The notes: a model not told the origin generated them from the letters alone. DNA of 64,000 nucleotides from Thelephora terrestris (GCA_015956445.1 WIUZ02000010.1:992001-1056000); one strand, 5' to 3'. Shown: positions 47,272 through 58,740, numbered from the stretch's first letter. Program-made: numbers and translations.

Positions 47272-48326
47272 CGTAACGCCCTATCGTTGAGATAACAAGG
47301 CGCGTACTACGTTGGGAAGTGAATAGCAGGAATCAGAGTGTGGCGGGTGTGGCGAGAGTGTTCGGTTATCGCGCTAATCAGGTTCGAAGCAGCACGCGGC
47401 GCACAACTAGTCACTCAGCGGCGAGGTTGAACGTTCTCCTCCGAAAGATAGTCGACGGTGACGCTCGTGGTGGTTTTCGGATTCTGAATGAGATTGCACC
47501 CGAGACTGGCCAGCCTGATCCACAGACACCCTCCCCTCCTCTGGACCTGGCGATACACCCCAATCACGTAGTCCAGTCGCTTTAATTTGAAGGTCGGATC
47601 TCGGGGCTCCGTTCTATGGTTTCGCCCATTTGGGCAGCCTTCGCCAGTTTTATTCGCGGGCGTGGTCCAGTGCCTCGTAAACTAGCAGAGCAACCGTTTT
47701 GAATATGTGATGTATGTAACGTGGCGGAGTGCGGCGGATCAGCTTGAGCTAAGATGAAAGGCACGAATTCGTACCTTTCAAGAATGTCGCCGTCTGCAGC
47801 ACCAATCCCCTGCTGACCATACCCCATGCGTCCCCATGATACTCTCGGACATCCAGAAACGACTTCTAGGACTTTGTTGACCTGTGAATCGAAACCTTCG
47901 AGACGTTGGCGGAAAACATTCGCACGTGGGCGCTTAATCGAGGCCGCCCTCGCGCGACCCCCAGGCAATTTCTCAGCCTTCAATCTAAGTCACTGCCGCT
48001 GCGTTCGGGTCTCCACGCTCACTGTGCAGTCATACAATGTTCCGTGTTCGTATGTCTTCGGCTTTCGTTATTTCGTCCATGTGAGGGGGACGCCCAATGG
48101 ACTTGGGAGAAAAAGTTTTCCCCAGGTCCGTGAATCCGGAAGCAAATACGTAACAATGATGAGAACTCTCCTGTGATTGCACGCGGGCCGGACGGCTGTG
48201 TATTCAAACCAGGGTGTGAAAGGGAGATGTGAAGAGGGTAGAGGGTTGAACGATGATTGGCCTGAGCGTTGGACTTCAAAAAATCTGCGTCGCGAAGTAC
48301 CCGGTCGTGATGTTGGACGGGCGGAT
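47272..48326. other. Spacer between DUF6535 copy 2 and guanine deaminase
   Basis: Counterpart of 39955-41176. No open frame is shared with the unit 1 spacer, so it is non-coding. It should contain the DUF6535 copy 2 promoter and the deaminase terminator. Confidence 0.5.
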
Positions 48327-49961
48327 TCAGAGCAGTGGGTTACCTTGGACCCACACCGCAACTCTATTCCTAACATCGCCTAAACACCACCATTTCTCTA
48401 TCACGTCTTCTACCAATTTCGGCTGTGACTTGTCGTCGTGGTCGAGGAAATCTAGGGCACCGACGCCTTCCCCGGTCCTTTGGTCGTAAAAGCGGACTGT
48501 GGAGAAGGCCAAACGCGTCAGCGACACACCTTCTTGAAACAACGAGTTGTGAAGGGAGAATGTCGCACTTTGCTGAGCGTCGAACGGCGCTCCAACATTG
48601 AACCACCCAGAACCCCGATAGAGTCCCATCGCTTCTGCACCCCCTTTGGTCGCAAGATAAAGCGACTCCTTCCAATCAATCCTGGGATTCTTAACGGCAC
48701 CGTCCTTTAAAGCCTGACTCTCGCGTTTCAGGAGGCCCTCCCTGAGCCGAGAAACAGCAACGCTCATTCTCATGACACCCTGGATACCAAGCTCATACCC
48801 TCCGGCGATGTCGCTTCCCAAGCCCACTTTGACACCTCGATTGAGGGCTTCGCGGAGTCTAAAGATCTCAGTCGACGAAAAATATGCGTTTGATAGCGGA
48901 CAGTGGGCGACCGCTGCCCCGGTCTGCGACATTCGATCCAAGGAGGGAGGAGGTAGGAACGTGCAATGGGCCTGGATTGTGCGAGGCGTCAGAAGCCGAT
49001 GCTGTGAAAAGTGGTGTTAGTATAATGAGATTTTGGCCCAAATCAAAGGTCCAACATTGTCAAAGACGTCGATATCCTCTGCGTGTCTCGTCGATCTGAC
49101 CCACGCGACTTGATCTTCGGGTTCAGGGAGATGACTCTGGACGCGCAACGGGGCGAAACTCTTCCCCTGGGCGGCGAGTTCTCCCAGTCCCTGGAGAAGC
49201 GCATTTGAACAGGTGGGTACAAATCGAGGTGTGAGTATTGGCTCGATGAGACGATGGCCTTTTGCCTGGTCCAGTGCATAACACCTCTCAACAAACGATG
49301 CAGCAGAGTCCAACGAAGCCTGCGCGGATGGTTCGACGTAAGACGGACGGCTCGAAGTGTCCATCGACAACTTCCCGATGAATGCCCGCAGACCGGCCTC
49401 TTTCATGACCTTGGCCAGAACTAAACAATCGAAGAACGCAATCAAGCTCAAAATCCGCGCGGGATCGATTGTGCACTCAGCGGGGCTTACGACGGACTTT
49501 GTTTCCTCATTGATGGTGCCGAACAACGAAACTGCACCGGTGCCACTCTCAATCAAGCGTCGAGCCAGCCGGCGGTACACAAGCTCAGCCAAGTCCAAAT
49601 CCGCGTCTAGCTTCTCTTCCGCTTTAAATGCGTATTCATTCAGCCATTCCATGAGGGGGAGGTGAAGCCCGGTCCCTTGATACAGGAACTGCGGAGCGTG
49701 TAGATGCAAATCGCAGAACGTCGGGAGGATGAAACTGCCCTCCGGAACTTGTACAGCGTCCATGAGGTCTTGTCCACCGTAAGGTCCGAGGTTGACGATG
49801 AATCCGTCACTGGAGTCGAGTTCTGGAAACAGAAGGTCAGCGCCCGAACGCCAATGCGGAGCCTGGAACCGTTATCGCAGACCAATGAGATGATCAAGGA
49901 GGATCTGTATGGAACCTAGGCCCGGCGTGTGTACGAAATTCGCTCGTATGGTGAGAGTCAT
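48327..49961 (-). pseudogene. GUD1: Guanine deaminase, nearly full length but with an early stop
   Basis: Two exons, complement(48327..49001, 49056..49961), with a 54-bp intron. The product would be about 526 residues, in the usual range for fungal guanine deaminases, which convert guanine to xanthine in purine salvage. The metal-binding motif is FCDLHLHAPQ. Other family blocks are LIESGTGAVSLFGTI, FIGKLSMDTSSRPSY, AHCPLSNAYFSS and GSDIAGGYEL. The frame starts MTLTIRANFVHTPG. Codon 30 is TAA (49874-49872). An in-frame ATG at 49763 could give a shortened protein that still keeps the HLHAP motif but lacks the first 66 residues. A GT...AG stretch at 49421-49490 resembles an intron, but removing its 70 bases breaks the frame. 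Activity is uncertain. Confidence 0.75.
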
Positions 49962-50486
49962 GACCGAGAATCGGAAGCAAGGGACAGGTTGCCTGTTAAC
50001 CTTCAACGGTAATTTTCCTTATGGGGAAAGGATGTGAAAGGGATTTGGACCAAATTAGGAAGGGGGCGTGTTGATGCAAAGAAACGAGGCTCGGGGGTGA
50101 CAACTCAGAGGGAGAAAACTGAATTGAAACGCACTGACGTACATCCTCATGCATCTACTTTTCGATTTTTCCTGCCTCTCCCTCAAAATAAACACCAGGA
50201 CATTTTGACATGAGCAGAGAGGTGAGAACGTTCCGCAGATTTTGAAAAAATTCTGAAGGTCGTAGCTTGAAAACTGGTCGAGATAATAAGGGTGTTACCT
50301 TTTTTGGACTTGACTGATCGGATGTGTCAAGCACAGGACAAAACGATGAAGTACGATGATCAAGGTCTAGGAAAGCTCTTTGGCCGTCCCAAATAAAAGC
50401 CCCCATGGTTCAAGGTCAGTTCTGTCCTCATCACCCCCAATCTTCTCTTCTCATCCTCTTCTCCTCATACGCTTTTACCTCGCAAA
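49962..50486. other. Divergent promoter region
   Basis: This lies between the minus-strand deaminase start (49961) and the + strand zinc-finger gene start (50487). AATAAAAG at about 50,391 may act as a TATA-like box for the latter, followed by a C/T-rich leader (TCTTCTCTTCTCATCC), common before fungal starts. Confidence 0.5.
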
Positions 50487-51790
50487 ATGTCTCCGTTGAG
50501 CAGACAGTCCACCATCTTCCTTCAGTCCAAGTTGACGGAGGAGCCCAACTCCGACTCCTTCTGGATCGACAGTATTGTCAGTTCTTCCCTCCACGGAGAG
50601 ACTTTCAGTTGGTCCGAGGGCGTTACCACGACCCTTGACTGTCCCCCAGCTTTCCCAACCGACCACCTCCTACCGTCCTTCGAAGACGATCACCTCGGCC
50701 CACCTCCCGCCACATCTGATGTTGTCGAACATGTCAGCCTGTTGGACTTCACCGCCAATGGGTACAATGTACCGTTCAACATTCAACCTGAAGATCTGTA
50801 CGCGGTTTTCTCTTTGCATCCAATCTCATCGATCACGACGACTGACTGTACTACTGTTTCTCATCATGTAGCTTGGACCCCACCTACCAATCAACTTTCA
50901 GCGCGCTGTTCCATGATGCGTACAATGCCTGTGTACCAGCGGAAGCCACCACTGTGTGCGAAACGCCTGAGACAGCACCAGCACCACGCGACGTCTCCGT
51001 TACCGCTATCACCCAGACGCTCTCTACAACCCGTTTGGTTCCTGGATTGGTCGATCCCTCGACCATGTCAGCCTATGATCCATACTTTCACCACGTCCCC
51101 CTCGCCCCAGTCTGTCCAGATAACGGAACCGTCGCGTCACCTCTCAGCCCTTCCGCCTCGTCCAGCTCCTGTGATAGCTTGGAATCCGAAAGCGATGCTG
51201 AATACGTTCCCCCCTCCGACGACGACGATTATCATCCTGCTCAGTCGACCTCTCACCAAAAGCAGAAGAAGCGCAAGACAACCAAGTCCGGGTCTCCCCG
51301 TCGCGTGGTCTTCTCTCCTGCCCGCTCCACCTCCTCCGAATCCGAGAAGAGCGTCGCCTCTTCTCGCGCCAGCAGGCGCTCGCACCCTTACAGGCGTGAT
51401 ATACCCTCTCGCAACTTCCAATGCGAAGATACCGCCTCGATCATCGCAGGGGGGGCTGGCTTCCGGTGCCCTGTCGCCGGATGCGACTACGCCCAGGAAA
51501 ACCAGCGCATTCCAGACCTCAAGCGCCACATCATAACTCACAACCGTTGGTTGGAGCCAGAGAAATGGATATGCTGTGGGGTTGGAATGGAGAGGGCGCA
51601 TTTGTATGGAACGGGCATCAAGCAGGGCATGACCGACGAGGAGTGCATCAAGGCTGGAGCGTACGATTTCAGGGGTCGATTGATGATTGGAGGTTGTATG
51701 AAGACCTTCGCAAGGAGGGATGCGCTGAAGAGGCATGTTGACAATCGCAACATCTCATGCGTCGGACACATGGACAGCTACTACTTCTAG
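50487..51790 (+). CDS. C2H2-type zinc-finger protein
   Basis: Splice model: join(50487..50797, 50872..51790), 409 residues, one 74-bp intron (GTACGC...CATGTAG). Phase is kept (EDL | LDPTYQ). The N-terminal half is acidic/serine-proline rich, as in transcription activators. A basic stretch, KQKKRKTTKSGSPRRVVF, may be a nuclear localisation signal. Two zinc-finger-like modules lie at the C-terminus: FRCPVAGCDYAQ...LKRHIITH near residue 302, and CMKTFARRDALKRHVDN near 378. The spacing of about 50 residues between them, with CCGVG in the linker, resembles fungal-specific C2H2 regulators. Likely a DNA-binding transcription factor; the target is unknown. A second frame in exon 1 that reads through the intron is not the product. 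Confidence 0.8.
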
Positions 51791-53021
51791 ATCCCCGAAC
51801 CACCGGGGATCTGGTGTCACCCTTCCGTCATCCTCGACGGGTGTACTTCTTCTCTGGCTCTTTCGATCTGTTTCTTTCCTAGTCCCATGTATGGTAAGTC
51901 CGCTTTGTGCGTCTGGTCTCTGTTGTTCATAAAACTGACTCGATTCTCGCTTATTTTTTAGCTCTCAAATTATTCGTTCTTCATATGCTCCCCCTCTGTC
52001 CCCGTTTCCTTCCTATATCTTGTCAGCTGTATCGATTACACCCGCCCCTTTCTCCCTTCGCCTCCAATCTCCTAGTGCAATCATCTCAAACCCGACTTCC
52101 TCCTCCGAACATTTACCCTCATCTTTCGTATTTAGTTCCCACTTCCCATCTCGTAATATTTTCGAATATACCTGTAGATACCTTTCATTTCTTCTGATCT
52201 ACTTCCTCAATCCATGTTGTCCTGTTTGTACTAATCGCGTGCCATTAGCTTCGTCGCCCATCCCCACCAATTACTAACGTTTTCCCATACGATCCCCGAT
52301 GTTTCACCAGTACCTTCTTCTCCTTTGTTTTCGTCAATTTGACTTTCCTCGCATTCGTCGATTGGGCGTTTCCCTGGTTACGCTGGCCAGTGTATCGCTA
52401 GTTCTCGTTCTGCGTTAGGTGTGGATGCACACACGCACGAGCGTCACATAATGAATCCGTCTCACGAATTCCAGTTTGGTTGCCGGTCTTGTCCTCCGGT
52501 TACTTGAATTTGTTTGGCGTCCCTCGCGTTTTTGCCGATAGCCTTAGGTTAACGACCGATTGTGCCTAGTGCGGTCCCTGGCCCGAGCGCCAGTTGCTGT
52601 TGAAGTTCCTTGCAAGCCCGAAATTTCACACATGGTCGGCGTTGGAATACCATTACGATGACTCGGCGGCCCTAAGTTTGCGGATACCATCAGGAAATCG
52701 TGAAAAGTCCGGCAATCGAACATATGGGCCGTGCCCCCGAGTCAACCACCGGGTCATTTACCCGTCGAGGGTACTCGTAGAAGCTGCCAGAAAATGGTAT
52801 GACACTCAGGTTGTGAGGAATGCCCAAACCGAGTAAACCCAAATCATGGACTCGCCGACGAACAGTCATTGCTCGCTGGGTACGAGCCTAAACGCCTTGC
52901 CCAAACCCAAACGTCTGGGCAGAAACATTCTGAAACTGAAGAGCCGAGTACAACGCCCGCATCACAACGGGTTCAGGTACATATTACTTAAGTATTTGTA
53001 CAGAGAAAGGATAAATGTACA
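51791..53021. other. Intergenic region
   Basis: The first several hundred bases are T/C-rich and are probably the 3' untranslated region and flank of the zinc-finger gene. No coding frame with a domain was found on either strand. Nothing repetitive was noticed. Confidence 0.5.
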
Positions 53022-53999
53022 TCAAAACTGTACCGAGGGAAAATGTGACTGCGTATGTCGGAATATGGTGTAGCAAAACATCGTGAACAACCCTCCCGTT
53101 GCTACTCCGGCCAGGAACTTCACGTCTACATATCGTGGCACTTTTGCCGTTAGGCTTGACCCTGCCGGCTGTTCGCTGAGCGGAGGGGAAATGGTCCAAA
53201 GATTTACATTGTAGCCATTTGGACGGAACCCGACAGTTGAGGCCGAGGAAAGGCCGGGGAGACCGTCGAGGCCCTTGGCGTTCTGCTGTTCCCAGTACGC
53301 CCTGATGCCGTCCTCTGCCTTGCAGATCGACGGATCTTCTGCATCGGCTTCCGCTTGGTTATCCTCTTCCTCCTTTTTTTTGGAGATTTGGCTGAGGCCA
53401 TGTCGCTCTCCCTGATAGGAATAGAAAGGAATGGCATATCCACATGACTATCAACCCGGTGAGCAATGACGGGACATTCTACAGGTAACGGTTGACGTAC
53501 AGAACCGACTTGGTAGACGTCTACCATGATTATCGCACGAGAACCTGGGGTCCTCTTCTCCGGGGGAATGAGTTCAGTATATTCCTTTGTCCCGAACTCG
53601 TGGACAGTTCCTTAACGGGGATGAGTGCTCGCGGATACCGATTCGAATAGCGCTCACCTTTCCCAAAGAGTCGTACTATCCTCGGAGCACCTTCGAATGC
53701 GGAGAACATGAGAGTTATCCTCCCATTCTCACGTATATGCGAGATTGTTTCGACCCCTAGCAGTGCACTGTGAGCGTTCGGTACATCGAGCCCAACAGAT
53801 ACTAATGCATACCGCTTCCTGTGAGATCCTCGTACCACACCTTTCGCTCGTTTATGACGTGAAACGTGCCTGCAACGCCCTTCGGGGACACGTTTATGTG
53901 ACCTTCCGGGCTCAAAGGAGAAGTGGCGACCCAGAAAAGCTTCTGAGCAAGGATCCAAGAGATATGCTCTGGTTGCAACTGTTCCCAGAATTTGGCCAT
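53022..53999 (-). CDS. Pyridoxamine-phosphate-oxidase-like (FMN-binding split-barrel) protein
   Basis: Splice model: complement(53022..53411, 53501..53610, 53658..53756, 53813..53999), 261 residues. Introns are 89, 47 and 56 bp and all phases close. The start is MAKFWEQLQPEH. Family blocks: KLFWVATSPLSPEGHINVSP, VWYEDLTGSG, ETISHIRENGRITLMFSAF, RIVRLFGKGTVHEFGT and RAIIMVDVYQVGS. These match the fungal pyridoxamine 5'-phosphate oxidase-like group. FMN binding and redox function are inferred from the family. A C-terminal hydrophobic segment (VKFLAGVATGGLFTMFCYTIF) suggests membrane anchoring. The residues that usually follow VGS in relatives (a CGY-VP block) are absent in this model, so the 89-bp intron may hide a small exon or the protein may have lost them. 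Confidence 0.8.
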
Positions 54000-55348
54000 G
54001 GTGGTTGTGGTGTGAGGCAATATCTCTGAAAGTGAACCTACACCTTGAGGCGTATGAGGGTCCGACTGAATCGGGCCGGCAAGCGAACAGCACCCTCCCG
54101 CACCGAAGGGACGTGGGAGTTCGGGCCGAGGCGATGATTCACTCCCCCTGACCGTGTTGACCCTGGATCTCAATGATTCTCATCGAAGGCCCCTCGCTAC
54201 TCCAAGCTGTCACCGTTAACCACGACACCCAACGTTCTGGGGGGCCTCAGGCTCCCTCTATTCTCGAACCACCATTGGACTTGACACCGTCGATGTTGTT
54301 GGCGATCTTTGAATGTATTTGCGAACCTGGGCTTCCCATATCCCAGCGGACTCGAGAGTCATGTAATGAAGATCTTCTGGGACGTATTGGAAGCTGGCGT
54401 CATCAAGATGGACGTGGGTTTGAGCGATGTTGATCCCCGTGCATTCGCGCGTAGCGAGGAGGATGGAACGGTTTTCGAGGGGACCAGAAATCTGGTTGTG
54501 TGATAGCCTCCTCCTTTGATCCGAAAGGGAGGGCTCCCCCAAACAGCCTAGAGGTGGAAGTTTCGCAAACGGAGGATGACGACGAAGACGAGGATTTTTT
54601 GGCAAGGCCCGCGACAATACTACTCGTATCATCCACCAGCTCTCACTGTTTAGTCAGAGCACCCACCTAAGTTACTAGTCTTCCGTAGCAGATAGCAACC
54701 GTACGCTGAGCCCCCAGGTGACTCATGATGCATGATGTATGATCAGTGAATTTGTTGACGTACGCGGAGTGTGGCTTGTGACATCTAGGCTGGGCCGAGG
54801 AGCGTTCTAGAGGGGCAACATACCGGCGTGTCCTTAATCGGATTGAGTAAATGTGAAGCATCACTGTAGCGGATTCATCGTGCGGGGGAACGTATCTGTG
54901 ACCGTAGTATGACTTTGTCTATTGTCGATTCCTCATACTCATGGAGTCTGTTGGAATCTGTTTTCGGCAACTTTCTGGGCTGCCTTTGGGTTTCCTGGTT
55001 TTGCTCCACTTTTCGGGAACCGCAGCAATCGTGGGAGTTGTCAGCTCTTCCTCGTATTGCTGAGCGCGTCCCCTCTGCTCTGAGCTTGAGCCTGGATTCC
55101 AGCCTTAAATCATGTACGGGTCCCACGTGTCACCCATGCTGCAACTGGCACGCCCATCGGTGCGTCGTTCACCTCATTGGTCACGAGCTTCAGGGAACCT
55201 TTGGTCATCAACATCATGCGCAGTATTGAGAAACCCGAAAACCCTTTGACTTTGCATGACTCGCCCTCGCCCGCTGTTCACCTGTCACGACAACCACGAA
55301 GACCGTATAAGTACCCCTCAAAACAACCACCTCCAAAAACCGCTCGAA
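54000..55348. other. Intergenic region with doubtful frames
   Basis: A minus-strand frame at about 54,258-54,636 (VAGLAKKSSSSSSSSVCE; DDASFQYVPEDLHYMTLES) looks partly protein-like and may be two exons of a small hypothetical gene, but I could not close a splice model. A + strand frame (LDLTPSMLLAIFECICEP) has an F-box-like sound only. From 54,660 to 55,300 nothing is supported except a TATAA at 55306-55310. Confidence 0.35.
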
Positions 55349-55858
55349 ATGGCGTCCTACCTCAGAAGTTGGCTCACGTTCGTCCCTGCCGCGCCTCCTC
55401 CTGTTCCCGCCATCGAGGAGCCTGAGCCAGAGTCAGACGACGATGCGGATACGATAACTATCAAAGTGGAAGATGATGACTACGATGATACCCCTCCCGC
55501 ATTCCCTGCTCTCTACAGTGCACAACGGGTCGCTGCTTCCTTTCCCTCCCGCACGAATGGGTCACCCAGGATGTTGTCGGACAAATTTTGTGACAAATCG
55601 GCGGGGTTGATGCCACCGCCACCAGTCCCAGGGTTGGCAAAGAGGACTCCTGGTTTCCCCGCTACCACTTCGAGTTCTCTATCCATACCATCGACCCCGA
55701 ATACCTTGGGATTACCGACTCGAACCTACCGCGCGGATTTGCGACTCATTTCAATACGGACGCTCTGGCGCACCCCCACTCTCCCTGTTCCTGTTAAACA
55801 CGGGCGTACCCTCTGGCGTTTCCTGAGTCTTGAACGTCGAACGTTGATGGTACATTGA
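55349..55858 (+). pseudogene. Possible truncated cytochrome-b5-type gene (N-terminal part only)
   Basis: Starts at ATG 55349 (MASYLRSWLTFVP), 39 bases after a TATAA box. The N-terminus (EPEPESDDDADTITIKVEDD; DTPPAFPALYSAQR) reminds me of the disordered N-terminal region of fungal cytochrome-b5-domain proteins. That resemblance is from memory and loose. The frame then runs through a proline/serine-rich part (RTPGFPATTSSSLSIPS) into sequence with no domain. No haem-binding HPGG motif is present downstream. It is either a truncated copy or an unrelated small protein. Confidence 0.3.
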
Positions 55859-56572
55859 TTGCCGCGTATGAAGTAGTGGGGGAGTTAAGAATGTATAAGG
55901 TGATCGTCTCGCTGATGCCCTGAGGATCGCCCGCCGGTCCTGAAGGTGCGGCTTGGTATGTAACTTCGGAGTCACGCACGTCGCGTAATCATCGAAAACC
56001 TCAAAACAGATCATGGCAAACCACTCTAGGGACGGGAATGAGACAGGTACCGTCGAGTCGACCCCTAGCGGAGAGCTATATCGTAGCGGCCCCAGGGCGC
56101 CAATCCACGACCCCGCCTTGCGGTGCATACATGCTGCCTTGCTGTCAATGACGCAGTCTGAAAGCACATTTGTAGCAAGCCTCCGTCGGGAAAATCTTTG
56201 TGGCAAACCGGTGTATCTCCTACGCACATTTTTGTAGTTCCAGAACTCATGTACTGATTAACAGCCAAGTCACCCCAATGGATCAACCGACGTATCGGAG
56301 AAAACCGATGAGGTGGTATGCACGATGTGTCATAAATGCGAGGGGTCGGGGACACAGCGTACTTATATACAAAGTATCAAAATACAAACCAATAGAAATA
56401 GACAATGAGAGGATTACACGGGAACACAATGAAATAAAGTGGTACAGGGGAGCCCGGCGATAAGCGTATACGGAATGTACATGTGCGGAGCAGCGAATAT
56501 GGGTGCTGATCGAGAGGGATGTGGGAGGGGGGTGGAGGGAGGGTAGGATAGGTAGGATACAGGTGGAAGTTT
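55859..56572. other. Intergenic region
   Basis: No gene supported. It includes the 3' flank of the dehydrogenase gene at 56573 with an A-rich stretch near 56,380-56,450. Minus-strand frames are long but low in quality and carry no motifs. Confidence 0.45.
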
Positions 56573-57626
56573 TTACGCCAGCCAAAGCTTGAGAGCCTCG
56601 TGGCAGTAATCCCACAACTTCTTTTGCTCGGCTTCGTCCTTGGTTCCTTCGTGAGGTTCTCCAACCCGTGCCCAAGGACGGAGATATCCCCCCTTGTATT
56701 GCAAGGCGGAAGACTCGGTAGCGGCGTAGAGTTGGGTGAGAGCACCAAGTTCAACGGGAAATAATATCAAAGGCCTCTAAAACGGTGGGTGAGACGCAAG
56801 GAGTATGATTGAAGATAAAAACATACAAATACTCTGAAAAGGAGGCTTCGACTGTGCCTCGTCAAGTCCGTCTTGATGTTTCCGGGGTCCAAGGTGAAGA
56901 AGGCGACTTCATCTTTGTCGCCCAATTCCATTTGGAGAGCGTACGTGAGCTGGACAGTAGCAAACTTGCTCTGCTCATACAAGCTCCAAGGGTTTTGTTT
57001 CCCTCGCACCTCGGTATCAGTGATCCACTCGTACTTAATGGGGGGCTTGAAGAGATATTGAGCGGCGGATGCTACCCAAACGATTCTGCTGGGATCTTCG
57101 GAAGTAGTGGTTGAAACGAGAAGTGGGTAGAGAAGTCTGATGAGGAGGAAGTGACCGAGAACGTTCGTGCCGAACTGGAGGTCGAATTTCTGGGCAGTGA
57201 GTTGGTCGACCGGTGGAACCATTACTCCAGCGTTTGCGATCAGTACGTTCAGCTTGGTTTCCTTTCTATGGCACCAAGGACGATAAAATGACCGCTAGGA
57301 GCACGAAGTCTGGAGACGTACTCGAGGAATTCTTTGGCTGATTTCTTCGTGGCATCCAAATCACCCAGGTCAAGTTTGTGGAAGAGTGCTTTCTTCCCAG
57401 TCTCCTTCTCGAGTTCTTCGAGTGCAGCTTGAGCCTTGGACTCTGAGCGAGTGGCAAGATAGACCTTGGCGTTCTTTAAGAGGAGCTGTTTACAAGTCTC
57501 CTTGCCGACGCCGGAGTTTCCGCCGGTAACGATGAATACTTTTCCTGAGAGGTCGGAGATCTCGTCCACAGACCATTGCGGCGATGGGGGGAAAACCTGT
57601 CGGAAATATGTGCTTAGAGAAGCCAT
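56573..57626 (-). CDS. Short-chain dehydrogenase/reductase
   Basis: Splice model: complement(56573..56776, 56833..57265, 57322..57626), 313 residues, two 56-bp introns with closed phases. Start MASLSTYFRQVF. The Rossmann nucleotide-binding motif TGGNSGVGKE lies near residue 34. LIANAG follows the first intron. The catalytic serine is probably in VWVASAAQ, and the active-site Y-x3-K is in LYEQSKFA. LDPGNIKTDL is the usual post-catalytic block. This is the retinol-dehydrogenase/WW-oxidoreductase-like SDR class common in fungi. NADP preference and substrate cannot be told from sequence. Its ATG is 54 bp from the ATG of the divergent gene at 57681, so the two must share a very short promoter. Confidence 0.9.
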
Positions 57627-57680
57627 GGCAATCAGACGATCGGCGGAGTGCTAATTGTTCTCAACTGCAACGCTCACGGT
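57627..57680. promoter_or_regulatory. 54-bp bidirectional start-to-start gap
   Basis: The whole distance between the start codons of the SDR gene (minus) and the FHA gene (plus). No TATA box is visible in it, so core promoter elements may lie within the opposite gene's coding sequence. Confidence 0.5.
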
Positions 57681-58740
57681 ATGTCGGCGCGTCAACGGTC
57701 CACCTCTCCCCCTCCGCCATCTTCGCGCCCGAACCATTCGAGCTACCATCGGGATCGTGCAGACCGTGACCGGAGAAGGGAGAGGAATGGAGAACGGCAC
57801 GAACGGGATCGACGTGACAGAGATGAGCATAGGACTTCTGGACCTAGCAGACGGGACAGGGACTATGATTCCAAGAGAGCTTCTCGGAGGTCAGCTTCTC
57901 CGCCTCCTAGGTCTTCGCGAAGGCCAAGAGATTCGGGGTCCAAGTCACCCCCTTCGAGGAGAAGGCGGTCACGTTCACGCTCTAGGTCGAAGTCAAGGCG
58001 AGCGGATGGAGACGAGGATAAGGACAAGGATGATAATAAGGCAAAACCGAACTTTGGGAGCTCGGGGTTGTTGGCCGCTGCTACGAAGACAGTCAAGAAT
58101 GGTGAGGGGAAGAACGTCGTGTTGAAGTACCACGAACCCCCAGAAGCAAGGAAACCGTTGCTTGGGTGGAGGTTGTACGTGTTCAAGGGGAAAGAACAAG
58201 TCGGTGAGCCGTTGTCGCGTTACTCCGCCCTCTGAGACCGACAATAACTCTCCTAGATCTACTGCATATTTATAGGCAGAGTGCGTATCTCATTGGACGA
58301 GATAAGGCTGTTGTCGATATACCCTTGGACCATCCGTCGTGCTCGAAGCAGCATGCGGTGATTCAGCGTGCGCACCCAACTACTTTTCGGTTTTTCATTG
58401 CCCTCACACGACTTCTTCCAGATCGTTCCGTTCCAGAAAAGGATGAATTCGGTAACGTTAAAGCAAAAATCAAGTACGTGGGGGATGCGAGTGATAATCT
58501 CTTGCGCTTGTTATACTCACGTTCGTCTAGGCCATTTATCATTGATCTAGAGTCGACGAATGCTACACACGTAAACGGTGAAGAGATACCCACGTCGAGA
58601 TACTACGAGCTGAGAGCCAGCGACGGTGCGTCCACCTTCAGTTGTCCCATCTGGCTCCTGTTATTCATATTCATCCCGCAGTGATCAAATTCGGGGATTC
58701 TCCACGTGAATACGTGCTCTTGCATGATGAAGCCTCTTGA
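57681..58740 (+). CDS. PML1: FHA-domain SNIP1/Pml1-like splicing factor
   Basis: Splice model: join(57681..58203, 58257..58367, 58422..58473, 58531..58625, 58682..58740), 279 residues. Introns are 53, 54, 57 and 56 bp, all in phase. The N-terminal 120 residues are arginine/serine/aspartate-rich (RS-like: RRRRSRSRSRSKSRR). A typical SNIP1 entry follows (GWRLYVFKGKEQVD), then the forkhead-associated domain: SAYLIGRDKAVVDIPLDHPS, CSKQHAVIQHR, IIDLESTNATHVNGE and the end VIKFGDSPREYVLLH. The GR and S-x-x-H residues that bind phosphothreonine are present. The yeast relative Pml1 is part of the RES complex, which retains and splices pre-mRNA; the human relative is SNIP1. A nuclear role is inferred from the family. 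Confidence 0.9.

Larger units (their letters stand above)
43627..49475. repeat. Segmental duplication, unit 2
   Basis: A direct repeat of about 36,212-42,236. The deaminase gene continues past the duplicated part to 49,961, so this unit is probably the source or retains the original right flank. Spacing between the units is about 7.4 kb. Confidence 0.8.

Noticed and set aside
50487-51536. 349-codon frame reading through the first intron of the zinc-finger gene
   Set aside because: The downstream part has no zinc-finger residues in that frame. Splicing GTACGC to CATGTAG gives the two-finger protein in phase.
55751-56227. 158-codon minus-strand frame
   Set aside because: No motifs, no splice context, and it overlaps the doubtful + strand gene. 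Composition looks non-coding.
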